Notes: generated by a model from the letters alone, not told the origin. A stretch of DNA of 64,000 nucleotides from Amphibalanus amphitrite (GCF_019059575.1 NW_024882745.1:62001-126000); one strand, 5' to 3'. Shown: positions 22,779-38,270, counted from the first letter of the stretch. A program made the numbers and translations.

Positions 22779-23159
22779 GTGTTAAGGAGTTACCTTCATA
22801 TGCATTCATAACTGTATAAGGACTCAAAAAGTTGGAATTCGGTGTCAAACAGCTGCAATAGCCGACTTTCGGCTAAAATCTAAGAAGCCTACCCCCTCCG
22901 TAGAATATTTTACGATTTTTACACATTTGGCGCATCTGCGACATTTTCTGCGCGTTTTGGCGAACTACTTTTTCTTACATCTTAACTTATATGCAACAGA
23001 AGCCCCCAAAAGTTACGTCACGTGCTGGAGTAAATTCCTTGCTCTCCGTACTATTTTCAAGACCTTTGTGAAACAGATTGGCGTAGAATAAGTACGATTC
23101 TAAGACAATTCGTAAAATATCCGGTGTCGTAAGTTTTATGCAATAGCGCTCTGGTAGGG

Positions 23160-24050
23160 TTTTCGTGTTGCCGAATGAGACGAAACGACTTTGATTCGGT
23201 AGTGCCTCATAAATTCCTGCTACGGTGAGCAGCGACGAGTCTGAGACTGCTTCTAAAACGCGTCCTTCACTTCCGGCGCGGGGCCGTCATTTCCGGCCGC
23301 CATTGTTCAGTTCTGCGGCTGCCGGCGGTTGGTGCGGTTGTGTTGTGGCACGGTGCGTTGTGAAGTTCTCGGACTGGGATATTTCGAAGGTACGTTATAT
23401 TGTATGATATTTACGTAGCAATGGGCGACATTTTGTTTATTTTGTAATATTCTGAACACATGTTGCGTCATAGAATTCATCCCTTGACCGTTGTGGGCCA
23501 CTGTTTGGTTTGAATTCCGACTATGGGAAGACGGACTTTCTTTCAGTTGCTGTCTAGCCTTTTTTCCAAATGTGTAAGCTACACATATTGCCTCACATTG
23601 ATTTATCTTATACAAAAGTCAGTTGATGTAGATAATAAGGCCATCCTCAATGATATTTTAAAAAATCAGCAGTTAATTTTCTTTTCTGTTTGCAGAGCTG
23701 CTTAAAGTTGTGGGAGACTGAGGCATGAAGGTATACCGGAAGCCAGCGATATTTCTGTTGGTAAGCCTCGCCCAGAAAAAAATACTTGCTTGAATCTGCG
23801 AAGTATGGCAAATATTGGATGGACTGCACAGTGCACAATGTACCTGACATGGCAGGATCAACTTGCTCACTCGCCTGTTGTAAGTGCCGTTGCGTCAGAG
23901 CCCGTGGAAGTGCCCGATCGTGTCTCATGCAACCGTATTATTTTGTGAATGTTATTGGTGGTGACTCGAATCAGCTTTTGCACCACTCCACTATGATATT
24001 GTAATATGTATATTTTAGATATTTTGTATCGTATGCTAATAAGTAATAAA
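23160..24050 (+). other. Transcript-like structure in the right arm (mirrored in the left arm)
   Basis: On the plus strand a GC-rich leader ends in AAG|GTACGT (about 23390), and a pyrimidine stretch ending TTTGCAG| appears at about 23696. A further GTAAGC donor-like site follows near 23760, then a 72-codon frame (23786-24004) with several Cys residues, and AATAAA at about 24044. The same arrangement is present on the minus strand of the left arm. This may be a captured or element-encoded short spliced gene. The peptide has no family I recognise. Confidence 0.35.
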
Positions 24051-24461
24051 CGTTATTTTTGTGTGTTTTTTTTTTGTAACGTGGCTGGCACGCTGTCGTG
24101 GCTGTCGGAGGGGCGGCTGGGGAGAAGGGGGGGGGGGGGGTGACGCAATTGAGCTAGTATTACTACTGGGCAGCAATAGCAGGCGCTAGCTGGTTGGGTT
24201 ACCAGGCGAGTCCTGCTAAGGAGCCTGATCGGCGTACCGATCTGCTGGTTTTGCCCTCGTTTTCAAACGAGGTACCGAATAACGAAACGAGGGGCTGACA
24301 CGGGGGTGCTCGGTTTATGAGGCGTGGGCTTGTCAGTTACTAACGAAACAAGCTTGTACCCTCTTACTAGCTAAATATGAGGCGATTTTTACACGTCGCT
24401 GCATGCTCATTTTTGCGCCAGCGGTTTTCCTACAAGGGGCTTGTAAGATTTTTTTACAGTG

Positions 24462-24503
24462 TATATAACAGCAAGGTACAATGGACGACCGTGTAACCCA
24501 CTC
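24462..24503 (-). repeat. Right copy of the 42-bp inverted repeat
   Basis: Reverse complement of 18104-18145. It directly joins the arm tip CAGTG on the left and W sequence (GTGGCCCAATCTTATAA) on the right. Confidence 0.75.
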
Positions 24504-26182
24504 GTGGCCCAATCTTATAAACGCCGTGAAATGGATATGGCAGCACTCTAAGGCTGGATATATAGTACGCAATCTTATAAAGCTCTGTGAAATCGAAAAC
24601 ACGGCACGCTCTTTACGCTTTTGGTAACCCCCAGTTTTGGATGTGCCGTAGAATGATTTTAACCGTGAGCAGCGTGCACATCTCAAAACACAAACAATAA
24701 TCAGCTGATTGCGGCATCGTCGGCACCTATTTCACGCCAGAATTTGTGGCGTACTTTGACGAGCTTCTCAGACAGTTTAATTCATTTAAGACAAATTCAA
24801 TGTTTTTATGATATAAGTATGCAATATTTTACGTTATGATATTTTTAAGATTAAAACATCCTCCACATATTAACTCAGGTTCATTATAATGATGCTTATT
24901 ATACAGACAACGATCAATTTCAAAATACGTATTTTCAGGAACTAAATGCACACTAAAACACATAAAAACGAGTGTTCATCGTTATATGGATTTATTTTTC
25001 AAATTAAAAGGGGATTTTTAAGAGGATTTAAGCACCAGTAACCATCATAGATTTTCGGCAGCCACTGCCTTAAAGAATCGGTATGGGTCTTTAGCCTATT
25101 CTCACGTCTCACGTATGACACAAATAACGGGCACTTCATGGCTTCTGATTAGATATTTAAATTAATGATGATATACCTTAGTTTGTCAAAAAATTGTTAA
25201 TTCCTACTCACTATTCGTATCTCCTCACTTTCTGTCTGGCACAGTTACGGATCAATGTGTTGTTTCTTCTCTTCCTGCATCTCGATCTGAGTTCTGAGCC
25301 GAGTATTTTTCTTGATATGCTTTGATATGTAGACTGGGTTCTTCAATCTTTTGAGGAATTGCTTTTTAGCTTTAGGTTAGGTAACAGGTACCTATGCTTG
25401 AATAAGAAGGAAAATAAGCTGTAACTTGACCTAATTCAGTTCATGTACGTTGTCTTCGAATTTTAGTAGTTTATCTTCAAGAAGGAAAATGTCAAGAGCT
25501 TATCACAAGAAGGAAAATAAGCTATATCTTGAATTGATCCAGTTAATGTACGTATCCTGATGCTCAAATTGTGGAGCTTCATTGTCAACGGCATTACTTA
25601 AATTACTGAAACAGTAGCCGAGCTATAATTAAATGACTATTTAAATAATTCTTTAACAAATTTATTGCAATGCCTTAACAGCAAATAAATGCAAATGATA
25701 AGTAGAAGAAACACTTTATTCACTCGAATTTCTGAGCGCGAGAATGCCCTCGCTGAAATTTATTTGGTCGGCAATCCACTTTTCAGGAGAATTCTTCAAG
25801 CATGTTTGTGTTTTCCATAGTTTGCTATCACGTTTTCCATAAATAACTTATTCATTACACATATGTGTGTCTCTAAAAGAAATAAATGCCCCATAAAAAT
25901 TAAAACACATAACTTTTGCTGTTCGCAAACAGTACGCATAATTTCCAATAGCGACGGCGACAAGACATTGACCAATCACGTTGCGTGTTTCCTGCTGGCG
26001 TTGATTTGTACTGTGGGCAAAATGGCGTGAATAGAAATACCATACTATTCTCTTTATAAGATTGCGTGAATAGGGTGCCGTAAATAGAGTGGGGTGGAAT
26101 GATAGTACGCCATTTGGTAGCACAACCTTTATAAGATTGGGCCAAGTGTCATAGAATTGGCTCGTGACATTTTTTTACAGTG
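24504..26182. mobile_element. Body and right end of element W
   Basis: The right tip is the complement of CACTGTAAAAAAATGTCACG at 26182, matching the piece stranded at 18066-18103. Next to the tip the element reads CCCAATCTTATAAA, and this word recurs as CAATCTTATAAA at about 24510 and 24570 on the left and again near 26060 on the right, which marks paired subterminal repeats. Joining 18066-18103 to 24504-26182 gives a non-autonomous element of about 1.7 kb. The AT-rich interior has no transposase-like frame. Confidence 0.7.
25404..25555 (+). repeat. Direct repeat pair, AAGAAGGAAAATAAGCT
   Basis: AAGAAGGAAAATAAGCT followed by ATGTACGT-type sequence recurs about 104 bp apart (25406 and 25508), inside W. 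A third partial copy lies between them. Confidence 0.7.
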
Positions 26183-26612
26183 TTGGTGCTCTTCTCTGTC
26201 TAATTTTGCGTATAAGCGCAAGAAACGTTTCTTCGATGTCTGCCGATGAAGGTGCTGAATGCTGATTGGTGTTGTTTTCCTCCTTCAACTTGTGCATGAT
26301 AATATGAAATATTGATGCCAAAACTGATAGAAATCACCTGGCTGTCCACAACATACGGTGGAATGTTATCGAGCAACACTACTTTATTACATGCAGCTCA
26401 AGTGGGCTGCCCTAAAAACAACAACTCTTCGCATGATTCCACACCTCAGCTGAGATGACAAGAAAAGATACCTACCCCGACCAGGGCCTCGGCCTGTCGG
26501 GAGCAAAATTCAAAAAAAAGAAAAAAAAGAAAAGATACCAAAACATCTAAACATCCAGAAGCAACGAAATACCCAATCGACTAGCATACATGTTTTGATC
26601 CTACAGTCTTGA

Positions 26613-26645
26613 GTCTGTCTTGAGTCTTGAGTCTTGAGTCTGTTC
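26613..26645 (+). repeat. Short (CTTGAGT)n repeat
   Basis: Four to five CTTGAGT(CTGT) units in tandem. Confidence 0.7.
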
Positions 26646-26847
26646 ATGTAACGTGCATGTAGCCTGTAGGTAACATGCATAGGTAATAGGTATGTTCATA
26701 CGTGGATCATGTAAAGTGTTGTGTACCTGGTGAACTGTATGTATGTACCTACCTCGTGCCTATTTTCACCGTAACGCCCACGTTTCTGTGGTTGGTGAAA
26801 ATAAATGAAATAATAATAATAATAATAATACAGCCTTGCCGTTTTAA

Positions 26848-27881
26848 CCCTCGCCGGACCTATTGGTTTTCTACATACGCGCCGGCCGAGGGGGGGGGGG
26901 GGGGTGGGGGCGGGTACGACCCCCCCTCGCCGTTTCGCCCCTGGTGGAGCTAGCGCGTCACGGAAAAAACGAGCGTGTGCGCCGTTACCAGACACAGAGA
27001 TTGGTACCCGATTTTAAGGTCCTAGGTCAATCGGTGACCTCTGAGGTCAGGTCAAGTGCCCCAAGGTACGGTTCAGTTTTTGGTGAATAACTTCGCAAAA
27101 AACGGCCGCAGAGCTGCGATTTTGGCAGCATCGTGTTCGCCTCGCTCAGGCGCGTCGAATGATATACTTTTTGTTCGGGTCAGGTCAACTTAGGGTGTTG
27201 ACCTCAGGTCAAGGTCAGGTCAGCACCCCCAGGTCACGAAATTGGTCGAAAGAGGTCATGTCGCATATCATTCGATTCGGCAGGTCTTCCGGAGTCCATT
27301 GGTGGCTTTCCCGACTCGCTAGCTCAATTTGATCAAGAGTTATTGACGAAAAACTGATATGACCTTGATGACGTCATAAATGACGTCACGCAAGGTCAAC
27401 ATTGCAAAAATGACGCATCTAACCTTGCAAGGAGTGCATCACATCACGACTCTGTGTGCTTGAGATAGTTGGAGATCGTTCCCGACGCCAGAATAGCAGT
27501 TTTCATTTTTCCCCATTGACTTATAATGGTGAGGTCACGAAAATGACCTGACCTCATATGACCTTTAGGAAAAATCCGAGATATACAAGTTGTGAGACTC
27601 ATAATGGATACTAGATCCTACAAGTTTCATTTCCCTGTGACATCTCCTCTGGCAGTGAGGGCGTTGCGAAGTTGCGACATCTGAAGACCGTGCAGAGGTT
27701 CACTTATGACGTCATAGGTCAGTGACCTGACATGAACCAAAAATGCGGTTGGTGTCAAAAGATGCGGCTTGGATCAAAGGTCAGGTATGCAAAGTTTCAG
27801 CTCTTTATTGCCAGAGTGTTCGGAGCTATCGCGAAAAAACCCTATGGGGGGGCACCCGCCCCCCCCCTCGGCCGGCGAGGG
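26848..27881. mobile_element. piggyBac-like non-autonomous element with AGGTCA and TGACGTCA sites
   Basis: Tips are CCCTCGCCGG in inverted orientation, flanked on each side by TTAA (26844-26847 and 27882-27885). TTAA targets with CCC tips are the hallmark of piggyBac. The left tip is followed by a spacer and a second copy of the terminal block (GCCGGCCGAGGGGG), an architecture shared with the element at 39753. The 1034-bp interior has about 20 AGGTCA/TGACCT hexamers and three TGACGTCA palindromes, and no transposase. Confidence 0.85.
27007..27780. promoter_or_regulatory. Array of about 20 AGGTCA half-sites
   Basis: AGGTCA or its complement TGACCT occurs about 20 times, densest at 27181-27240, where six fall in about 50 bp in direct and inverted arrangements, including TCAAGGTCA. 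AGGTCA is the half-site of nuclear receptors (EcR/USP, FTZ-F1, ERR, HR38-type). TGACGTCA, the CREB/ATF palindrome, occurs at 27369, 27381 and 27707. Receptor binding is inference. Confidence 0.55.
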
Positions 27882-27885
27882 TTAA

Positions 27886-29810
27886 ACTTGAAACTCAACC
27901 AGCAGTGTACGATGCTGTTTTTAATAAGCCCACAGCCTCATTTTGCGTCCGTTCTGAACGGCGTTGTACCCACCACATCCGCTGCTGCGGCGGCGGTCCC
28001 GGGCAGGGCATGCGGCCCATCTCTGGCCGGCCAATTAACGCTCTGTGACAGTCGGCGCGCGGCACCCCTTTCGTGCATTGTTCGCTGGACACACCGGACA
28101 GAAACGCACCGGTTGCGCCGCACTGGAGCCGCACTGTTTGCAGTGATGTCCTCAGATTGCAGAGATCGGCACTATTGTTTTCTGGTGGCCGAAATAGTTC
28201 ACCCGCGTCCGTGCGTAGTTCCGTACTCCGTACGCACTATTCCGTCCGTCCGTCGCTTTTCCGTCCACGACAGTTCGTGTGTTGGTCTTTCTGCCCATCC
28301 GTCTTTCCGTCTGACTGACCGCTCGTTCGTCCGCTATACCGTTCCTTTTGCTATTCGGTAGGATAAATTGACTCCCATACGCTCTGCCGCTGTCGTGAAT
28401 TCGTTCCATCGAAGGTGCCAGTGAGTGTTTCTGACTGATTCGTTAACCGAGTGAGCTCAACCTCAAGTCAGTCCTCATGAGGCGCACTGCATGCTCCCAC
28501 GGCACTGGTAGGTCGTGAAGAGACAAAGAATGAAAATTAATTTGTTAAATAAGCGAGCAGTTCTGTTTCTGTTTTCGAAATTGCTACCTTTTGCGATTTT
28601 AAGGATACAACTAAGTAGCTGACGAACGTGAATTTCGCCCAGTTCATTGATGTGGATGTTATTAGTTTAAGAGAGACTCACGTTGCAAATAAGTTTGATT
28701 GACGATTCTGCTTAGTGCGTATACCGTATAACGCCAAGGCCTAGTGTTTTTCAGCTTTTCTTGTGAGACCAGTCAAAAACCATAACCCGGTATTAATTAA
28801 TGACTTGGCCGATTGTTTTCGGCAGGTCTCCGACGATCAGCCGTCGATCGTCGATAATCTGACGTCATCGCCAGAGGTGACAAATCGTCGACGGGTACCG
28901 ACGGTGCTGTTTGTGACCTCAAAGCACACAGCGAAGAAGTGGCCACCAGTGGGCCCTCGTTGGCATACGCCGCGTTCCAAATACAATCAGATATTATGTT
29001 TTGCTACTGACGCATAATAAGGTGTTTTGGTGGCGATGGACTCCAGTTGTTTTTGTGGTTATGAATGATGTTTGGATAATTGATAGGATAAACTGCTAAT
29101 ACAATAAAAACCTGCATTTCTTTTTAGTGAAAAGGCAGAGCTTCAACCTTCTTATTTCGCATGTGCCAGTTCCTTCAAATATCTGGCAAATACATGTGCT
29201 TTAGCCTCATTTGCATGATATACCTATTCAACGTCTTTTGTCATGGTCACTTTTGAAGACAAGCTATAAGCAAACTTGTCTTTGAATCGTTATTATTGTT
29301 TGCAGCCTGTTTTCATAACAGGGGCTGTTTGCGCCCGTCGAACTTACCTAAATCTACTGCTCTCCGTACCATGCAGGTAGGCGATACAGCTGCATTGCTC
29401 CGTGCCAACCGGTAAGGATCCATCGGTATCCGTACCGACTGTATAGCGGGATCCGTCTGTGTCCATTGCACCGCTGTCCGGAAGCCTCCAATGCCGCACC
29501 GCAGCCAGCATTCCTGTGACCAGGTAAACAGCCATAAATTAGCCGTTTGACGCGGCCGACATTCCACGTGCCCCGCGCAAATGCACGGCTAATTTCCCCC
29601 GCCGCGCCGCCGGCGTTTGGAGCGCATTGCAGCCAAATATGCGCCTCCGAGAGCTTTGCCGGGAAATCCATCACTCTTGGATGGAGAGTAAATCTGGAAT
29701 AACACAAGATAAAAATATGCGTAGTCTGTGCAGAAACAGTTGCTAAATTATTTGGCTTGTTGCTTGACAGTTGACATCAATAATCACAATAGACATAACT
29801 TAACCCACGA
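27886..29810. other. Intergenic with CpG islet
   Basis: No supported gene. A CpG-rich islet at about 27950-28330 grades into CGTCC-rich sequence. The 209-codon plus-strand frame beginning at 27732 starts inside the piggyBac-like element and shows no domain. A second CpG-rich patch lies near 29550-29620. Confidence 0.55.
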
Positions 29811-29814
29811 GCCG

Positions 29815-30398
29815 CTGGGGGGGGGGGGGCATAAAGTTGCCTCCCTTTACGTTTTGTGAAATATCTCCGAAACCTGATGAGCTACGAACGTGAAACTTGG
29901 CATAGCTTCAAATGAATACCTAGGCAATGTTTGAGGAAAGTTTGGTGTTTGTAGTACTTAAGATGACGTCACAGTGACGTCATAAAGTTTTGTCGTTTTT
30001 CGATATGGACCGTTTCTGATGACGCTGAGCATGAAACTCAACTGTAAATGAACTAGACAGCACCTGCTGTCATCTTAAAACATCTAACTACACTTCCATC
30101 TAGTTTCTGACCAATAATCGACCCTTTATATTCGGTCCCATATATCTGATGTATCGTGAGGAATATGAGAGTCGCAAATCTATAATTTCACTTATGACGT
30201 CACTGTGACGTCATTTCAAATGGGATCGACACCAAATTTGGACACAACCTCGGCTAGGTATTCAGGAAGATGTGTGCAAAGTTTCGCTTCTCTATCTCTT
30301 CGCGTTGCGACGATATCGTCGCAGAAGTAAAGGGGGGGCAACTATATGCCCCCCCCCCAGCGGCCGGCGGGTGGCGCGGAGGCCCAGCGGCCGCCGGG
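29815..30398. mobile_element. piggyBac-like MITE with paired TGACGTCA palindromes
   Basis: Tips CCCACGAGCCGCTGGG (left) and the complement CCCGGCGGCCGCTGGG (right) are flanked by TTAA at 29811-29814 and 30399-30402. The interior (584 bp) carries two pairs of TGACGTCA, at 29964/29975 and 30195/30206, each pair 11 bp apart start to start, one helical turn. No coding capacity. Confidence 0.85.
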
Positions 30399-30402
30399 TT
30401 AA

Positions 30403-31681
30403 GTGTCTACTTAAGTGCTGTTGCGCTTATCACGATTCAGATAGTGACCCGAAGACATGAAAATATACAAGTATTTGAACGGGCATAGGAAGTTTGAGGC
30501 AAAATTTTTGACTAGGTCGAGGACGCAGCTCCCAGAGCTAAATTTATCGTATCTGGCCACATCTATTGCAGAGAAGGTTCCTGAGTTAATCACACACAAT
30601 TATAGAGCAGAAAATTACCAGATTTATTGGCTTGTCCAGGGTATAATGATGTGAAGAATTATTGCTTCAGCTAACAACCATAGACATAACTGAATGAAGT
30701 GTACGACAGCAAGTACATGTTCATTAGTGCTCATTTACACTTTCTTCAATGCAATCCTGTCTTCATTAAAGTAATTGTGTTCTTGTACTTCGTACTAGGT
30801 AAGCAATTACATTCAGCCTAATTTACGGGCAACATTTAGTGCGAAACATTTTGCATCCGCATTTCAGAAAAATGCGGGGCTGGAAAAGAGAATCCTAAAA
30901 TGTTTCTTTTTTTTCAACCTAATATTGGCAATGTCTTTTTCTGACTCCTCATTCTATTGGCCTTATTGCACTTTCAGCAATTATTCATCTACGTGATCCA
31001 CAATCATTTTCGTTTACTAGCGCGGTGGCGTGGCAACTGCGCCGGTCTGAGATATTCGGCTCTTTCTCGGCGATTCGCACTTCATCTCGGTGGCCGATCG
31101 ACCTCACTTCATCATCCTGGCTTGAAAACTCCTCCCCGCTGCCGCCGGATCGTGGCAAAACACGAAATATTGCTGTCCAGTTGGCCGACTACACAAAGCT
31201 GATATACGAGCCCGCCTAATGGATTCTGAAAGGAAGGTCGATGATGCTCCCAGAGACTTTTGACCCTCCTCACAAATCCGTGGATGCAATTTCGGATGAA
31301 AATATAAAATAACTGTAAAAAGTGACTTTTTCAATTCTTGCGTGTTAGCAAGAAAACTTGGAAGGAAAACTCATGCGTAATAAAATTGCATGAAACAATA
31401 GCATGATAAATTGCTAGGCTGCAAGAGTTCATTGCAAAACAGCGTAGTAACACGCTGACAAAGTAACTCAGCAGTCTGCGGGTCACGGCCGTACGGCTGC
31501 TTGTTTAGCTAGTCTCGCCATAAATCATACCAGTCTCTGCCCAAGTTAAACACGCTGCAGAAATCCCACCGAGCAACTGCAGCCGGTCTGGGAAGAAGGC
31601 GGCCGCGAGAGAGCCGGAAGATGTCCAACTATGTGCCGCCCCCGCCCCCGCCCCCGCCCCCGCCCCCGCCGCTGTTCTGTG

Positions 31682-31719
<38 letters not shown>

Positions 31720-33105
31720 GGTGGAGGCTAGATGCCTCTGTCGACCTCTGTTGGGCTTGATCTCCAGGCTTGCATGCTCCATTAAATCGGCAACAATAAA
31801 CAACTGCATGATGTGAGGAGTCATCGGAGAAACAGTTCCTTTATATTGGCCTTGGAGTGAAGGGGTTGTGTGAGCAAGGACAAAGACGGAGACATAAGAA
31901 CTCGCAGACACCAATGCAAGCCGATACTGCCCGCCATACATGCATATATAGTAAACATCAAAACATCATTTTCAGGCTGCCGGCAGGGTACATTACTACA
32001 GGCCAGAGCAGCATCCATCCTATCTATGACCTTGACTAGTCTTTGTCCAGCTCTCTCACCCTTCTGTCTTCTCTCTTTTCAGTCAGTGACACTACACTGA
32101 CCGTCACCCGACAGAGGTCATTTGTGACGCCCTCAGAGACATCCCTCGCTCACCCGCTTCATCGGAGCCGTCGTAAAACCCCCGTCGGAACCGACACAGG
32201 CGCCGCCGAATTCGTCCTGTTTTCCGGAGGCCGCTGTATAAAAATTTCACACCTCAATCTCGGACGGTAATGGGGAGCCGGTGCGCCAAAACACGCCACA
32301 CTGCGACAAAATCGGCGCACCGCACGCCCAGGCTTCTGTGGCGGAGTGGCGGTGGATGTTTGCGTGTGAATGTTGGAAACCACGGAGAGTGAGTTATCCG
32401 GACCCTGTTTGAAGTGTGCATCTTTTACGGGGATCCGCGGGGCCTTGCTTTCAAGCGCCACTGCACTGGTGTTCAGACGAGTATCGCACTATCGCATGAG
32501 TCGGTTCGGTGTTTGACATTTCCTGGAACCTGCTTTTTACTTTGTGGTATGGTCTGTTGACTTATTTTTATAGTTTAAGCATAACTACACCAGACCTGAA
32601 TCGGCTTCTGCTGATTTCACAGGTAATGCAACGTTATCACCGACTCAGTCACTCAGAGTCAATGCAGACCGTTGTTCTCACACACCTACCCGTCCATGAG
32701 TCATGAGTCTGCTCATACCCCTCAGCCGCTCGATGGGTGGCCTGCTCGCGGTCTGAAACTAACGGTGAAGCGCCAATCTAGCTCAGCTCCTCATTCCGAT
32801 ATCATCGGCGCCGTCAGCTGCAGCGTCTGGCCTGCCGTGAGGCGGCGCTGTGATCCTCAGAGAGGTGCGGAGGGAAGGGTGAGACGTGGACCGCCGGATG
32901 GTCACGGATTCCAATACTCGTCCGGTTCAACGACCCCGATTTGTCGATGATGACCACTCAATAAGAATAACACGTTAAATACGACACTGAATCATTAACC
33001 TTTGACCAGTCATGTTTTCAGAACCATGTTCGCGGTTACGTGCTAATTGGCTCAGTGTGATTTGATTATCACATAAAATGTTATGCCATTAACGCGTTTG
33101 AACGG
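30403..33105. other. Intergenic with triplet and hexamer repeats
   Basis: No supported gene. Includes (CCCCCG)n at 31637-31671 and (CTG)n at 31683-31719, moderately CpG-rich patches at 32150-32340 and 32790-32940, and otherwise unique AT-rich DNA. Confidence 0.6.
31637..31719 (+). repeat. (CCCCCG)n and (CTG)n repeats
   Basis: Five to six CCCCCG hexamers followed within 12 bp by 12 CTG triplets. Read on the minus strand in one frame they give Ala and Arg-Gly runs, but no supporting gene structure surrounds them. Confidence 0.9.
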
Positions 33106-33107
33106 TA

Positions 33108-34102
33108 CACTGAAAAAAATCGGGGAACCCCATTTCTTACAATCTGACACCACATACTCCAAAATACTCCTAAATTAGGCTCCGTTTTCATGATTTTAGG
33201 ATGTCATGGGTGTTGTGACACCCGACACGGGAGCCCCATTACCTTTTGACGCCGCAAAAATGTACATGACCCCCTTGGGAGAGGTTCGGCTAGCGAACTC
33301 CCCAAAAATTGCAGGCCAAAAAATTGGAGTGTCGCTGAGACACCCCCGTTGAAACCCCTCTGGGGTGTCATTATCCTGGAGTGACACCCCGTGTTTTCAG
33401 CTTCAAATCCTACCGATAGATGGCGCAAACTAAAGTTGGTAAAATCGGGACCTGTTTTTCACGAATGGCTGGTGCATGTTTGGAGCTAAGGCAAAAGCGT
33501 GCATAGCGTAGAGTGGCCAACTATATCATGATGATATCTAGACTGATTACCGTGTCATACGTTGGTCGTGCACACTACAGGGCGCCGCAAGGCCGCGAAC
33601 GGAAAGAGTAACTCCTCACCCGGTTATAAATATAGTCTGAGATTCTCGTTCCGAAGGACATTTAATCCTCGCCGGGAGTTTTTCGGAAGTATAGGGGTGT
33701 GAAATTTCTCTGAGAGATTCCCTGCTGAAGGCGCGCGGTTCCCCGCGTGGGGGTCAGGAACAACATGGGGAATTATATCAGTAAAATAGGGGGGTTGAGC
33801 TGCTATATTTTACACCCTAATTTGGGAGTTTGACACCCTGTCGGGTGCTTAGGGACCAAAAAGGGGATGCTCGGCTGATATTTGAGGGGTGTCACCTGCA
33901 GTCTAACGGAACCCCATGTGGGCCGGCGCTGACCCCCCTTTAGCGGCTGCGACTCCCCACTATGCGTCGAAACCCTCCTGGGGTGTACGCCAAACACCCC
34001 ATTTATAATAGCTCAGCGACTCCCCTCAAAACACCCCACTCGGGTGTTATTTTTGACATGACCGTCAATACCCCGTACAGGGTGTCATTTTTTCTTTCAG
34101 TG
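33108..34102. mobile_element. TA-flanked MITE with GGGTGT words
   Basis: Inverted tips CACTGAAAAAAA and the complement of TTTTTTCTTTCAGTG lie at 33108 and 34102, flanked by TA (or equally by GTAC if the tip starts one base later). The 995-bp interior contains many GGGTGTCA/TGACACCC words in both orientations, densest at 33205-33400 and 33820-34090. The tip resembles the CACTGTAAAAAAAT tips at 16441 and 18066. No transposase. The superfamily is uncertain; a TA target would fit a Tc1/mariner-like origin. Confidence 0.75.
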
Positions 34103-34104
34103 TA

Positions 34105-38222
<4,118 letters not shown>

Positions 38223-38270
38223 GGAACAGAGAGCTGGAGAGTAGAGAGGACATAAAAACCAGTAAAACGC

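Larger units (their letters stand above)
18465..23150. mobile_element. Element Z, unclassified DNA transposon, 3-bp duplication
   Basis: Termini read AGCGCTATTGCATAAA at both ends in inverted orientation, followed by diverging but related subterminal sequence (both contain ACCGGA about 35 bp in). The trinucleotide CTG is present on each side (18462-18464 and 23151-23153) but only once at the matching uninterrupted site in the left arm near 17745. Total length is 4686 bp, or about 2.7 kb after subtracting the nested hAT. No transposase frame is present. Tips and duplication length do not allow a confident superfamily assignment. Confidence 0.85.
18146..24461 (-). repeat. Right arm of 1.6-kb inverted repeat, interrupted by element Z
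   Basis: Reverse complement of 16441-18065, present in two pieces: 18146-18464 and 23151-24461. The break falls at CTG, which is duplicated on both sides of element Z. The arm ends in TTTTTACAGTG at 24461 followed by TA, and TA also precedes the CACTG tip at 18066. Confidence 0.9.

Noticed and set aside
27732..28361. 209-codon plus-strand frame
   Set aside because: It starts inside the piggyBac-like element and passes its TTAA border into a CpG islet; no domain.
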